Positions 35,669 through 44,571 of a DNA stretch of 64,000 bases are shown in pieces; the first letter of the stretch is position 1, and every line of letters starts with the position of its first letter. The position numbers and the translations under genes are program-made. Location: positions 62,001-126,000 of the forward strand of contig JAFXFS010000016.1 of NCBI GenBank assembly GCA_017513445.1, read 5' to 3'. This DNA is from Bacteroidales bacterium (GTDB lineage Bacteria; Bacteroidota; Bacteroidia; Bacteroidales; UBA932). The notes under the pieces were generated by a model. It did no database searches, was not told the DNA's origin, and worked only from the letters and a program-made list of their open reading frames with translations.

Positions 35669-36646
35669 TTATAATAGTATTACAAACAGAGATACAAGAG
35701 TAATAATAATCCACAAAAGGATACCTTGAATTAATGGTTTAACACCAACAGCTTTAAGAGAGGACTTTGAAAGAGAAGCTCCGATAAAGAAGAGGGTTAA
35801 TGTCAATGTTTTACGTGCAATGCTATTAATTGTGACACCAATAGTTTTACCAATTTCAAATTGTTCCAAAACGTAAGTATTGAAAATCATTGCTAAAACA
35901 AAGAATAGAATAAACCAAGGAATATTGATCTTTTGCCCTTTAGTTTTGAATAGGAGAGAGGTGAGAAGGGCTACTGGAATTATCCAGAGAGCTCTTGTCA
36001 ATTTAATTGTTGTTGCAACACTGAGTGCCTCTTCACCAAATGCCTGACCTGCTCCTACCACAGAAGATGTGTCGTGAATCGCAATTGCTGCCCAAGTTCC
36101 AAATTGTTGTTGAGTCAAACCTAACCACTCTCCAATAGGAGGGAAGATGAATAGTGCAATTGCATTGAGAATAAATACAGTTCCCAATGCAATAGATATC
36201 TGTTCATCTTTTGCCTTTATTACAGGAGCCACAGCTGCTATGGCACTTCCACCACAAATAGCAGTTCCTGAACTTATCAGATAGGAGGTCTTACTATCCA
36301 TTTTTAGAAGTTTTTTTCCTATAAACCAACCTATTAGCAATGTGCCGAATACTGATACAATAGTAAATAGCATTCCCTCTTTACCCGATTGCAGGGAGGC
36401 TTGGAGATTCATTCCGAATCCCAAGCCTACAACCGAATATTGAAGCAACAGTTTCGATGCTTTTTTATTAAACTTAGGAAATGCTTCTCCAAAGGCAAGA
36501 GCAAAAACAAGACCTAAGAATAGAGCAATTGGTGGTGACATCCATCCAGTATAAGGTTCTAAAAGCGGGAACAAACTCAAAATGAGTACTCCTCCAATTA
36601 TTGAAACTAATAGAATATATACTTTTTGGCTTAGTGTATGTTTCAT
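35669..36646 (-). CDS. YeiH/PSE-family putative sulfate exporter
   Basis: 325 residues and about ten membrane helices. Family motifs include GWMSPPIALFLGLVFALAFG, SGTAICGGSAIAAVAPVI (about 128-145) and WAAIAIHDTSSVVGAG (about 188-203). Members of the family are proposed to export sulfate or related anions, though direct evidence is limited. The gene lies between an unknown secreted-protein gene (10 bases) and the acetyltransferase (2 bases), so it belongs to a common operon. Confidence 0.87.
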   Translation of the reverse strand: MKHTLSQKVYILLVSIIGGVLILSLFPLLEPYTGWMSPPIALFLGLVFALAFGEAFPKFNKKASKLLLQYSVVGLGFGMNLQASLQSGKEGMLFTIVSVFGTLLIGWFIGKKLLKMDSKTSYLISSGTAICGGSAIAAVAPVIKAKDEQISIALGTVFILNAIALFIFPPIGEWLGLTQQQFGTWAAIAIHDTSSVVGAGQAFGEEALSVATTIKLTRALWIIPVALLTSLLFKTKGQKINIPWFILFFVLAMIFNTYVLEQFEIGKTIGVTINSIARKTLTLTLFFIGASLSKSSLKAVGVKPLIQGILLWIIITLVSLFVILL

Positions 36647-36656
36647 ATTTAGAATA

Positions 36657-37340
36657 CTATTCTGCTAACATAAGGAAGAGTGGTCTGACTGAGTCAATAT
36701 ATTCGAAGTTAACATCATTCTCTTTTAGATAAGTATCAATCTCAGCACTCTTCTTTGGGAAGAACTTTCTCAAATTCTTTTTAGTGATAGAGTAAGCCTT
36801 ACCGTGTTTAACAAGAAATGCCTCTTTAGAGTATTTATACTTTTTATTGATATTACTTGAAAGATTATACTCTCTTGAACCCGATTCGTTATAAGTAGAT
36901 GCTGTAGAAATACTTGTAGTAGAAGATTCCATGCCGAATGCTCCATACTTTTGATTATCAACAAATTCCAGCTTTGTTAAAACGCAAAGTAGAATCTCAG
37001 AGTGCATATCTACAACTTCGTAATAATCTTTGCGGATTTTAATGAACATCTTATTGCCAATAAGAACCTGATATACTTGATCATCATTAGCCAACTCTAA
37101 AATCTGTCCATCAGTAGGAGAGATAAAGTTAATCTTCTGAGATACGGTATTAATATTCAATTTGCCAGATTCGCGTGTATTATCATTAAAATATACAAAT
37201 CCATTTTGAAATGTCGGATTCAAATAATTGAGTGAATCAAGACTCTCCTGACTCATTTTTGAAGTTATCGTTATTACCTCTGTCTGTGCAGATAGTGTTA
37301 ACGAAAAGAAGATAGAGAGCATTAAAATTATCTTTTTCAT
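36657..37340 (-). CDS. Unrecognised periplasmic or surface protein
   Basis: 227 residues. The signal peptide is MKKIILMLSIFFSLTLSAQ. The mature part starts with a Ser/Thr-rich segment, then beta-rich sequence with GFVYFNDNTRESGKLN, INFISPTDGQILELAND, and a Ser/Thr-rich low-complexity stretch near residues 145-165. The C-terminal KHGKAYSITKKNLRKFFPKKSAEIDTYLK is basic and helical. No family is recognised and no catalytic motif is visible. It sits between the tricorn-like protease and the YeiH gene, with 26 and 10 base gaps, so it is probably expressed with them. Confidence 0.7.
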   Translation of the reverse strand: MKKIILMLSIFFSLTLSAQTEVITITSKMSQESLDSLNYLNPTFQNGFVYFNDNTRESGKLNINTVSQKINFISPTDGQILELANDDQVYQVLIGNKMFIKIRKDYYEVVDMHSEILLCVLTKLEFVDNQKYGAFGMESSTTSISTASTYNESGSREYNLSSNINKKYKYSKEAFLVKHGKAYSITKKNLRKFFPKKSAEIDTYLKENDVNFEYIDSVRPLFLMLAE

Positions 37341-37366
37341 AAATCTATATTTAAAATATTCAGTTA

Positions 37367-40300
37367 TTATTTTTGACTATCAATTTGTTTAAGAAGTTCT
37401 TCAACAGCAACTTTTAATTGTGAATCTACACCATAAATGATTGTTTCAGGTGAGTTTGCCACTTTGAAGTCCGGTTCAAGTTGTGAATTTTCTAAATAGT
37501 TGCCTCTATTAGTTCTGTAACCAACGATTGGAATACCAAATACTAATGTAGGATCTTGAAGTGTTGTCCAGGATACACTTGTCATAGTTCCCGGTACTGG
37601 CATACCAACAAGTTTTCCTAATCCAACCTCTCTGTAAACCCAAGGTGTACCGTGTGCATTACTATAGTTTGCTTCGCACTGAATCATAATACTTGGTTTG
37701 TTATATCTGCGGCTTGGCATATCACAAGATTCACGACCTCTGATTACTTGAGTAAGATACTTCTTACCACTGAAAAGAATCTCAACATCTTCGTGAAGAC
37801 GTCCACCACCATTAAAGCGAGTGTCAATTACGATACCCTCTTTATCATTGTATTTACCCAAAATGTCTGAGTAAACATCACGGAAGCTTCCATCATTCAT
37901 TGATTTGATGTGAACATAACCCAATCTACCATTTGACAATCTCTCTACATCAGCTGCACGATTCTTTATCCAACGATCGTATAATAGATTGTTAATCACA
38001 GACTTAGATACTGGTTTTGTAACCTCTTCCCATCTCTCTCCATTAAATGGATTATACAGAGAAAGGAGTGTTTTTACATTTGCTTTATCATTGATAAGAG
38101 TAGTATAATCCATATCTGGAGTGATTTCAACTCCATCAATTTTCTCAATAATTACACCCTTCTCAACTTTACTATCTTTGATATCGAGTGGACTGCCTTC
38201 GATTACCTCTTCTACTCTAAGACCACTACCTTGGTACTCCCAATCAAAGAAGAGACCTAAATCTGCTGTTACAACACCCGGTAATCTTGGAGAGTAGCGA
38301 CCTCCTGTGTGAGAAACATTCAACTCACCAAGAAGTTCACTCAACATATTTGCAAAGTCATAGTTATTATTGATATGTGGAAGGAATTGACGATAGTTTT
38401 TGGTTAAAGCAGGCCAATCAACTCCGTGCATATCTTCTGTATAGAAACGACGGCTCTCTTCTCTACAAACTACATTGAACATATACTCTCTTTCAGCAGC
38501 AAGGTCAAGTTGCATATCTGCAGAGGTTGAAATATTTGTTAATTTATCTCCGGCAATTGTGAGTTTTTTAGGAGAAGATCCTAAAATATAGATAGATTTT
38601 CCATCTTTACTCATCTCCATTGAACCAACACCGCTATTCTTTGAGATAAGTTTAGTCTCACGATTCTTACTCATTTTCCATAACTCATAACCCGCCTGAT
38701 AACTAGCAATGTAGTATAGAGTCTGACCATCATTTGTAATCATTGCTGATGCCATATTTGAAGAGGTTGGAGTAAGTCTAACTACTCTATCTTCGAGACC
38801 ATCAATCTCTACAACGATATCCTTAACTCCCTTCTTAGAATCCTTATCTCCCTTTTTATCCTCTTTCTTGTCAGATTTGTCATCTGATTTTTCATCCTTT
38901 TTAGCCAATTTTTCAAGCTCTTTTCTATACTCTTTCTCCTCTTTCGATAGTCTGAATTCGTCGTATGTCTCCTGATTAAGGAATACAATCATAGCATCAG
39001 AAAGAGAGCCCCAAGAGGCGTGGCTACGCATACCGTAACGGTCAGTAAGGAATAGAATTGCATTACCCTCCATTACCCAAGTAGGAGATTCACTGAAGTA
39101 TCCACTATTTGTAATATTGTAAATTTCGCCACCCTGAGCATTTACAATGGCTACATCAGTGTATGGCTCGTGTTTTCTTGAAATAAGTTCAATAGCGAAC
39201 CATTTAGAGTCCGGTGACCATTCATAACTGAAACCACCACCTGTATTATACCAGTTAGAACCATCTGTTACCTCTCTTACCTTCTTTGTTTCAAGATTAT
39301 AGACCATCAATTTATTTCTATTCTCGATGAATGCCAACTCTTTACCATCAGGTGAGAATGAAGGATATGTTCTCTCATCAGTTTTTGATGAAAGGAGTTC
39401 CTCTTCCTTAATCGAAGTTGCATTTGGGAAATTCAAATCCTCATCTCTTACAATTGATGCTTTAATTAATTGTGAGATACCGCTTCTTTCGCTAGTATAA
39501 ACCAAAGTGCGATTGTCGCCCCAAGTTGGTGATTTTTCAGCAGCTGCTGTGTGAGTAATCTGCTTTGTAGTTGAATAGTCTGTCGATGTAACAAATACCT
39601 CACCTCTATAGACAAATGCAAGTTGTTTTCCATCTGGAGATATTGCAGAACTTTGTGCTCTCGCAACTTTAAGCTCAATAGGAAGATTCTCATCATCTCT
39701 TACAATAGAAATATCCACTTTCTTACCTTTGGAACCAGCTTTTTGAGTGTAGATTTCACCATTGTATGTATAGCAAAGTGTTCCATTTTTATCAATTGAA
39801 AGGAATCTGACAGGATGTGTCTTAAATGATGTAACTTGCTGAATTTCAGCAGGGTTATCCAATTTCGCATTATAAACATTGAATGACTTTCCATCTCTTT
39901 CACTCAAGAAGTAAAAACTCTTTCCATCAGGAGATAGAACTGGATTTCTATCCTCTCCAGCAATGTTTGTTAGATTAGTATGTTTTTTACTCTCAACATC
40001 ATAACGCCAGATATCTCTTGTTATTGATGATGTATGGTGTTTACGATACTCATCTTCGCCTCCTTTTTTATCTTGATAAAGGAAAAACTCTCCATCTTTG
40101 CTCCAGTTGATATACTCTGCAGGAGTGGCAAGAACTCTTTTAACTCTACCTCCATTTACAGGCACTTGATACAACTCTAACATACTTGAAGCAGGGAAGA
40201 GTGCACTTGAAGCAGGGTCCTGAATAGTTGCAGAGAAGAGAATATATTTACCATCATTTGTAAATGCGTATGGTATCTCTTTAGTGGAATTGTAAGTAAC

Positions 40301-40603
40301 ACGCTTTGCTGAACCTCCCTTAACAGAAACAGTGTAAATATCAAAGTTTCCATTTCTGTCGCTTGTAAATGCAATACTCTTGCTATCAGGAGACCAAATT
40401 GGATTTGCTTCGTACGACATTTGAGTAGTTAACTGTGTAGCTTCACCACCTTCAGCATCTACAACATAGATGTCGCCCTTATATGAGAAGACTATCTGCT
40501 CACCATCTGGTGAAATTTGGACAAAACGCAACCATAGCGGATTTTCAGCCTTGATTATTAAGGTCGAAAAAATCAAAAGTGCAATCGAGATAAATTTTTT
40601 CAT
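37367..40603 (-). CDS. Tricorn-like S41 protease
   Basis: 1,078 residues with an N-terminal signal peptide (MKKFISIALLIFSTLIIKA). Residues about 22-560 contain WD40/TolB-like propeller repeats, seen as recurring SPDGKSFYFLSERDG, SPDGKELAFIENR and SPDSKWFAIE motifs. A Lys/Asp-rich linker (about 575-605) joins to further propeller blades. A PDZ domain follows (about 770-850; GSPLDI and GVIIEKIDGVEI), and then the S41 core with GYVHIKSMND, IDTRFNGGGRLHEDV, the serine of EANYSNAHGTPW, and LENSQLEPDF. The order propeller-propeller-PDZ-protease is that of Tricorn, which trims peptides. In Bacteroidota such proteins are exported. It is followed downstream by a secreted protein of unknown type. Confidence 0.9.
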   Translation of the reverse strand: MKKFISIALLIFSTLIIKAENPLWLRFVQISPDGEQIVFSYKGDIYVVDAEGGEATQLTTQMSYEANPIWSPDSKSIAFTSDRNGNFDIYTVSVKGGSAKRVTYNSTKEIPYAFTNDGKYILFSATIQDPASSALFPASSMLELYQVPVNGGRVKRVLATPAEYINWSKDGEFFLYQDKKGGEDEYRKHHTSSITRDIWRYDVESKKHTNLTNIAGEDRNPVLSPDGKSFYFLSERDGKSFNVYNAKLDNPAEIQQVTSFKTHPVRFLSIDKNGTLCYTYNGEIYTQKAGSKGKKVDISIVRDDENLPIELKVARAQSSAISPDGKQLAFVYRGEVFVTSTDYSTTKQITHTAAAEKSPTWGDNRTLVYTSERSGISQLIKASIVRDEDLNFPNATSIKEEELLSSKTDERTYPSFSPDGKELAFIENRNKLMVYNLETKKVREVTDGSNWYNTGGGFSYEWSPDSKWFAIELISRKHEPYTDVAIVNAQGGEIYNITNSGYFSESPTWVMEGNAILFLTDRYGMRSHASWGSLSDAMIVFLNQETYDEFRLSKEEKEYRKELEKLAKKDEKSDDKSDKKEDKKGDKDSKKGVKDIVVEIDGLEDRVVRLTPTSSNMASAMITNDGQTLYYIASYQAGYELWKMSKNRETKLISKNSGVGSMEMSKDGKSIYILGSSPKKLTIAGDKLTNISTSADMQLDLAAEREYMFNVVCREESRRFYTEDMHGVDWPALTKNYRQFLPHINNNYDFANMLSELLGELNVSHTGGRYSPRLPGVVTADLGLFFDWEYQGSGLRVEEVIEGSPLDIKDSKVEKGVIIEKIDGVEITPDMDYTTLINDKANVKTLLSLYNPFNGERWEEVTKPVSKSVINNLLYDRWIKNRAADVERLSNGRLGYVHIKSMNDGSFRDVYSDILGKYNDKEGIVIDTRFNGGGRLHEDVEILFSGKKYLTQVIRGRESCDMPSRRYNKPSIMIQCEANYSNAHGTPWVYREVGLGKLVGMPVPGTMTSVSWTTLQDPTLVFGIPIVGYRTNRGNYLENSQLEPDFKVANSPETIIYGVDSQLKVAVEELLKQIDSQK

Positions 40604-40622
40604 ATTATAGTGTTTTTAATTA

Positions 40623-42395
40623 TTATTTTTCTGATTCACATTTATTTAAAAAATCTAAAACTGCTTTTTCCATTATTGAATATCCTTGAAGGGTAGGGTG
40701 GCATCCATCTGCCGCATTCTCAATTGATAATCCACCTTTACCATTATCCATAAGTGTATAGTAATCAAGGTAGTAAACAGAAGCAGAAGCTGTGTACTCT
40801 TTGAGTAATCTATTCAACTCTTTAACACTCTCTGCCGGTTTCAGATCTTTACGCCAATTCAATCTATCACAAGGAATAACAGAACATACTACCGGAATTA
40901 TACCATTTGCCTTGGCAATTTCACACATAGATTTGATATTTTTCATCACATCAAGCAATCTGATATAGCCGCTATTTTCTGCTATGTCATTGATTCCAGC
41001 CAATATAAATAGATATTCGGGTGCTAAATCAACAACATCTCTCTGCATTCTTGCAAGCATCTGATATGTTGTTTGTCCACTAATTCCTCTTCCTAAAAAA
41101 TTATTTTCTATAAAAAATTGAGGATGCTTAGATTCCCACATATCAGTAATGGAATTGCCCATAAAAACAGCTTTTGGTTTAGCTTCAACTGCCTCATTTT
41201 TATGCCAATATCTTGAATACTTGGCCCAATCTGCTCCACTCCTGTTAACTTTTACAAAAGGTGTTTCTTTATCATTATTCCATTTGTATAGTCTCGCTTT
41301 ACAACTATGTTTATCTCCATTTTTTGATGGTTCAGCTACTAAATAATACCCATTATCGAGGGATTTAAAGCCACAACTTCCATATTGGAAATCCCATCCT
41401 GTAATACCGCTTATATCTTCTTTTCCATCTTGAGAAAGTATCAAATTCCAGAATTTGTGTTTCTTATCACCGCCTTTAAGTGATTTATACTCAGGAAGTT
41501 GATTAACATCTACAGCATAAAGAGAGTAGTTGGGAAATTGAGGTTTAGCTCCTTTATAAACTGCCATATAGAGGCGATTTGTAAATGGGTCGTAATCGAG
41601 ATTCTGTACACCATAGCGGGTATTTCCTGTATAGATATAATACTTGTCAGGAACTCCGGCCATAACTACATCAAAATCTTCAACATTCAAAATATCAGAG
41701 ATATAGTCAAGATCATATCTTAACAGAATCTGATAATCATTATCATCTCTCTCGAGATCCTGATATATTCCATAAGCGATATAGAGTGAATTTAACTCTC
41801 TATCTGTACTATCTACTCCTATTTTAGGAGCAATAGTAATTCCATCAATTCCAGAACAACCAAATTTATGATCAAAACGTTTACCTTTGACCTTAGCAGT
41901 CATATAGTAATCCTGGCGAACTTCGGTAAGGTAGATACGCTTCATTCCGACCTCTTCAGGCGTTAGGTTCTGTTTTGTAATTTTAGAGGCGTCGATAACT
42001 GCAACATAGAAAGATGATGTCCCACTATCAACTGGGGTCAACTCCATTTGGCGAGATATCGAGGTGCCAATTTCATCATCTTTACACTCAAGAGAGGCAT
42101 ATATCAAATTAGTTTTTGGATCGTATGCTACATCTCCAAGATGACCGTGAAGATCTACAACACTACCCAAAATTCTTCCTCTCATATCACTCTTTACAAT
42201 TCTGTTGGTAAATGAAAGATAGATAAACCCATTTGATCTATCGACTTCAAATCCTTGAACGTGGAATGGTTGATTCTTTACAACAATTGAATCCGGAATA
42301 TCAATAGGAGTATCTAAACCAACATTGAATGTTTGTCCGTTTAGGAGAGTAACTCCTAAAACAAAAGCAAAAAATATCGAAACTATCTTTCTCAT
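40623..42395 (-). CDS. SGNH/GDSL esterase with N-terminal beta-propeller-like domain
   Basis: 590 residues from the ATG at 42395 (a TTG two codons earlier is less likely). A signal peptide ends near residue 20 (LLNG). Residues about 21-385 show repeated beta-strand blocks such as GFIYLSFTNRIVK, VAYDPKTNLIYAS and LDYDPFTNRLYMAVY, which suggests a propeller, but no family is recognised. From about 407 an SGNH hydrolase follows: GNSITD with Ser415, GRGISGQTT, AGINDIAE and the final DGCHPTLQGY with Asp and His. The enzyme should deacylate or de-esterify an extracellular glycan or lipid. The substrate is unknown. It lies 6 bases after glycerol-1-phosphate dehydrogenase. Confidence 0.87.
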   Translation of the reverse strand: MRKIVSIFFAFVLGVTLLNGQTFNVGLDTPIDIPDSIVVKNQPFHVQGFEVDRSNGFIYLSFTNRIVKSDMRGRILGSVVDLHGHLGDVAYDPKTNLIYASLECKDDEIGTSISRQMELTPVDSGTSSFYVAVIDASKITKQNLTPEEVGMKRIYLTEVRQDYYMTAKVKGKRFDHKFGCSGIDGITIAPKIGVDSTDRELNSLYIAYGIYQDLERDDNDYQILLRYDLDYISDILNVEDFDVVMAGVPDKYYIYTGNTRYGVQNLDYDPFTNRLYMAVYKGAKPQFPNYSLYAVDVNQLPEYKSLKGGDKKHKFWNLILSQDGKEDISGITGWDFQYGSCGFKSLDNGYYLVAEPSKNGDKHSCKARLYKWNNDKETPFVKVNRSGADWAKYSRYWHKNEAVEAKPKAVFMGNSITDMWESKHPQFFIENNFLGRGISGQTTYQMLARMQRDVVDLAPEYLFILAGINDIAENSGYIRLLDVMKNIKSMCEIAKANGIIPVVCSVIPCDRLNWRKDLKPAESVKELNRLLKEYTASASVYYLDYYTLMDNGKGGLSIENAADGCHPTLQGYSIMEKAVLDFLNKCESEK

Positions 42396-42401
42396 AATCA
42401 A

Positions 42402-43748
42402 TTAGTTATTCCAAATAGGATTATTAAAAACATTATCTAACCAACTATCCAAAAGATCTGCCCTCAAAGCAAGATCAAGGATAGTAAATCTGCGTCTAAT
42501 CATCTGAGCAAGTGTTACACTCTCTCTCAATTTTTCCATTGAGACACCAATCTGCGATGGATGAGTAGGGGCTCCTACCACTTTTAGCATCTCCACAGTT
42601 TTATCAAGCGGAATTAACTGATTTTTAAGACGCTCTCTTGTCTCTGGCCAATTCTCTTTTAATCTGATAAACTGCTCTCTTATCTCCTCTTTTGTATTAT
42701 ATTTTGCAGCAACTTCAGTGGCACCTATAGTAGGAAAATCTGTACCTTTGAAACTGCTCAAAGCTTTCTCAATTTGTGACTCCTTAGATGGCCATTTATC
42801 TATTACTTTATCAATATCAAACTCTTGGAAATTAAACTTTAATAACTCTTCGTAAAGGGCAAGAGATACCAAAGTCCCAATACTTACCTGAAAACCGTGG
42901 GATGGAGTTGAGCCATCCTCCATTGTGTGGTGTTGCATATTCCATAAATGGCTGAATTGGTGTTCTGCACCACTTGCCGGCCGTGATGATTTATGTGATT
43001 GCATTGCAAAACCACTTAATATCAACCCCTCAATTAGGTGTTGAATAGCAACTTTATCTCCACTATTTATCCTATTTGGATCACTTAATGCTTGGTGTAA
43101 TCCATTCTGTACTATAGAGAAAGATACTGGATCGATAGCTTCGACACCCATTGCATCTGCCAATATCCAATCTGCTCCTGAGGCAACTTTTGCAAATAGA
43201 TCGGCATATCCACTTGCAGTCATAGATGAGGGAGCTGATGCTATAATGTCAATATCAGCAATAAGGACTCTCGGTGCAGGACAGGAGAAGGTCTCTTTAG
43301 AGCCATCTTTGGTAATTGAGGCACCAAATGCTGTATAACCATCCATTGATGCAGCCGTTGCTACAATTAAATAGTTACGGTTGTTATGATGTGATGATAA
43401 TTTTACTAGATCGTTGATAGTGCCTGAACCTATAGCCACAGGTATTGCATCTGTATTTGATAGAATCTCATCTAACTTCTCAATATATCCCCAATGAGCA
43501 TAGAGATCCTTATTTTCAAATATAATGGAAGTATTGTGTTTAACTCCTTTATTATCAAACTGTTGCAATACTTTTTCTACATACTCCAACAATAATTCTT
43601 CGGATATTATAATTGCCTCAGAATCGTGGAACTGAGAAATAAATGCATCTGCAACACTCTCTATTGCACCACATTTAACAAGTAAATATTTTGTATCTGT
43701 CGCTCTGCTTAATGCAAATTCAACATTCCTGTTCATAGAGTCATTCAT
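42402..43748 (-). CDS. Glycerol-1-phosphate dehydrogenase family protein (EgsA/AraM-like)
   Basis: 448 residues. The iron-containing-dehydrogenase-like fold is marked by AIGSGTINDLVKL (NAD-binding), VATAASMDGYTAFGASI and VLIADIDIIASAP. The metal site residues appear as SGYADLFAKVASGADW (Asp), GAEHQFSHLW (His) and PSHGFQVSIG (His). G1PDH family enzymes reduce dihydroxyacetone phosphate to sn-glycerol 1-phosphate, the backbone of archaeal-type lipids and of some bacterial prenyl-glycerol compounds. A GGGP synthase partner is not in the window. Start choice between Met1 and Met5 is open. It heads a six-gene minus-strand run and has a divergent promoter-like box. Confidence 0.85.
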   Translation of the reverse strand: MNDSMNRNVEFALSRATDTKYLLVKCGAIESVADAFISQFHDSEAIIISEELLLEYVEKVLQQFDNKGVKHNTSIIFENKDLYAHWGYIEKLDEILSNTDAIPVAIGSGTINDLVKLSSHHNNRNYLIVATAASMDGYTAFGASITKDGSKETFSCPAPRVLIADIDIIASAPSSMTASGYADLFAKVASGADWILADAMGVEAIDPVSFSIVQNGLHQALSDPNRINSGDKVAIQHLIEGLILSGFAMQSHKSSRPASGAEHQFSHLWNMQHHTMEDGSTPSHGFQVSIGTLVSLALYEELLKFNFQEFDIDKVIDKWPSKESQIEKALSSFKGTDFPTIGATEVAAKYNTKEEIREQFIRLKENWPETRERLKNQLIPLDKTVEMLKVVGAPTHPSQIGVSMEKLRESVTLAQMIRRRFTILDLALRADLLDSWLDNVFNNPIWNN

Positions 43749-43758
43749 AAGTAAACAA

Positions 43759-43766
43759 CAAATTTA
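43759..43766 (-). promoter_or_regulatory. Putative -7 promoter element of the G1PDH operon
   Basis: TAAATTTG on the minus strand is an exact TAnnTTTG match about 10 bases before the ATG at 43748. It lies back-to-back with the divergent box at 43778-43785. Confidence 0.45.
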
Positions 43767-43777
43767 CAATTTTTATT

Positions 43778-43785
43778 TACTTTTG
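43778..43785 (+). promoter_or_regulatory. Putative -7 promoter element of the methyltransferase
   Basis: TACTTTTG matches TAnnTTTG exactly and lies 51 bases before the chosen ATG at 43837. It supports that start over the open frame reaching further upstream. Confidence 0.5.
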
Positions 43786-43836
43786 CGAAGATTTAGAGTT
43801 ACTAATATTATTATAGAGAAGAAAATCGAGAGTAAT

Positions 43837-44571
43837 ATGGGAGATAATATTTTGAAAATTGAGAATGATCCAATGGGTCAGGCAATATATGACTATTTTA
43901 CAGAGGGGAAAGCATCTCAAATTAAGGTATATTCATCAATGTTTGATGATGATACAATGAGTGTTTCTGAACTCTTTAAATCAAGAAAAGAGCTCTCTGA
44001 GATTGAGAAAAAGGCATTGATGGAGGCGAAAGGGAGAATTCTTGATGTTGGAGCAGGTAGTGGCAGACACTCTCTAATCCTTCAGGAAGATGGTAAAAGT
44101 GTCAAAGCAATAGATATATCACCACTCTCAGTAGAGGTAATGAAGAAAAGGGGAGTGAAGGATGCTGAGTGTCTCAATTTGTATGATAAATCTGCACTTA
44201 ATGAGAAGTTTGACACAATTCTTCTCCTTATGAATGGAAGCGGCATTATTGGTAAGATATCCAATATCCCAAATTTTCTAAACAGAATTAAGGAGTTGCT
44301 TAATCCGGGAGGAATGATACTTATGGATTCAAGCGACCTTATCTATCTATATGAAAATGAGGATGGTAGCGTTGATATTGACCTAAATTCAAACTACTAT
44401 GGAGAGGTAGATTACCAGATGGAATATAGAGGGAAAAAGGGTGCAAAATTCGACTGGTTATACATCGATTTTTACACCCTATCTATGTATGCTGAAATGT
44501 CAGGATTCTCCACCGATATATTGGAAAAAGGGGAGCATTATGACTATCTAGCTAAACTTACCTTGATCTAA
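43837..44571 (+). CDS. Class I SAM-dependent methyltransferase
   Basis: 244 residues. Motif I is RILDVGAGSGRHSL (67-80). It is followed by VKAIDISPLSVEVMKKRG and DTILLLMNGSGIIGK, which hold the acidic residue contacting the ribose of SAM and the post-motif I segment. No substrate-specific domain is visible. The N-terminal open frame begins earlier, but the ATG at 43837 follows the -7 box and matches the conserved start of the fold. The last 14 bases overlap the end of the convergent hexosaminidase gene. Confidence 0.83.
   Translation: MGDNILKIENDPMGQAIYDYFTEGKASQIKVYSSMFDDDTMSVSELFKSRKELSEIEKKALMEAKGRILDVGAGSGRHSLILQEDGKSVKAIDISPLSVEVMKKRGVKDAECLNLYDKSALNEKFDTILLLMNGSGIIGKISNIPNFLNRIKELLNPGGMILMDSSDLIYLYENEDGSVDIDLNSNYYGEVDYQMEYRGKKGAKFDWLYIDFYTLSMYAEMSGFSTDILEKGEHYDYLAKLTLI

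Noticed and set aside
43783..43836. 18-codon upstream extension of the methyltransferase
   Set aside because: It starts within the -7 promoter box at 43778-43785, so it would not be transcribed.
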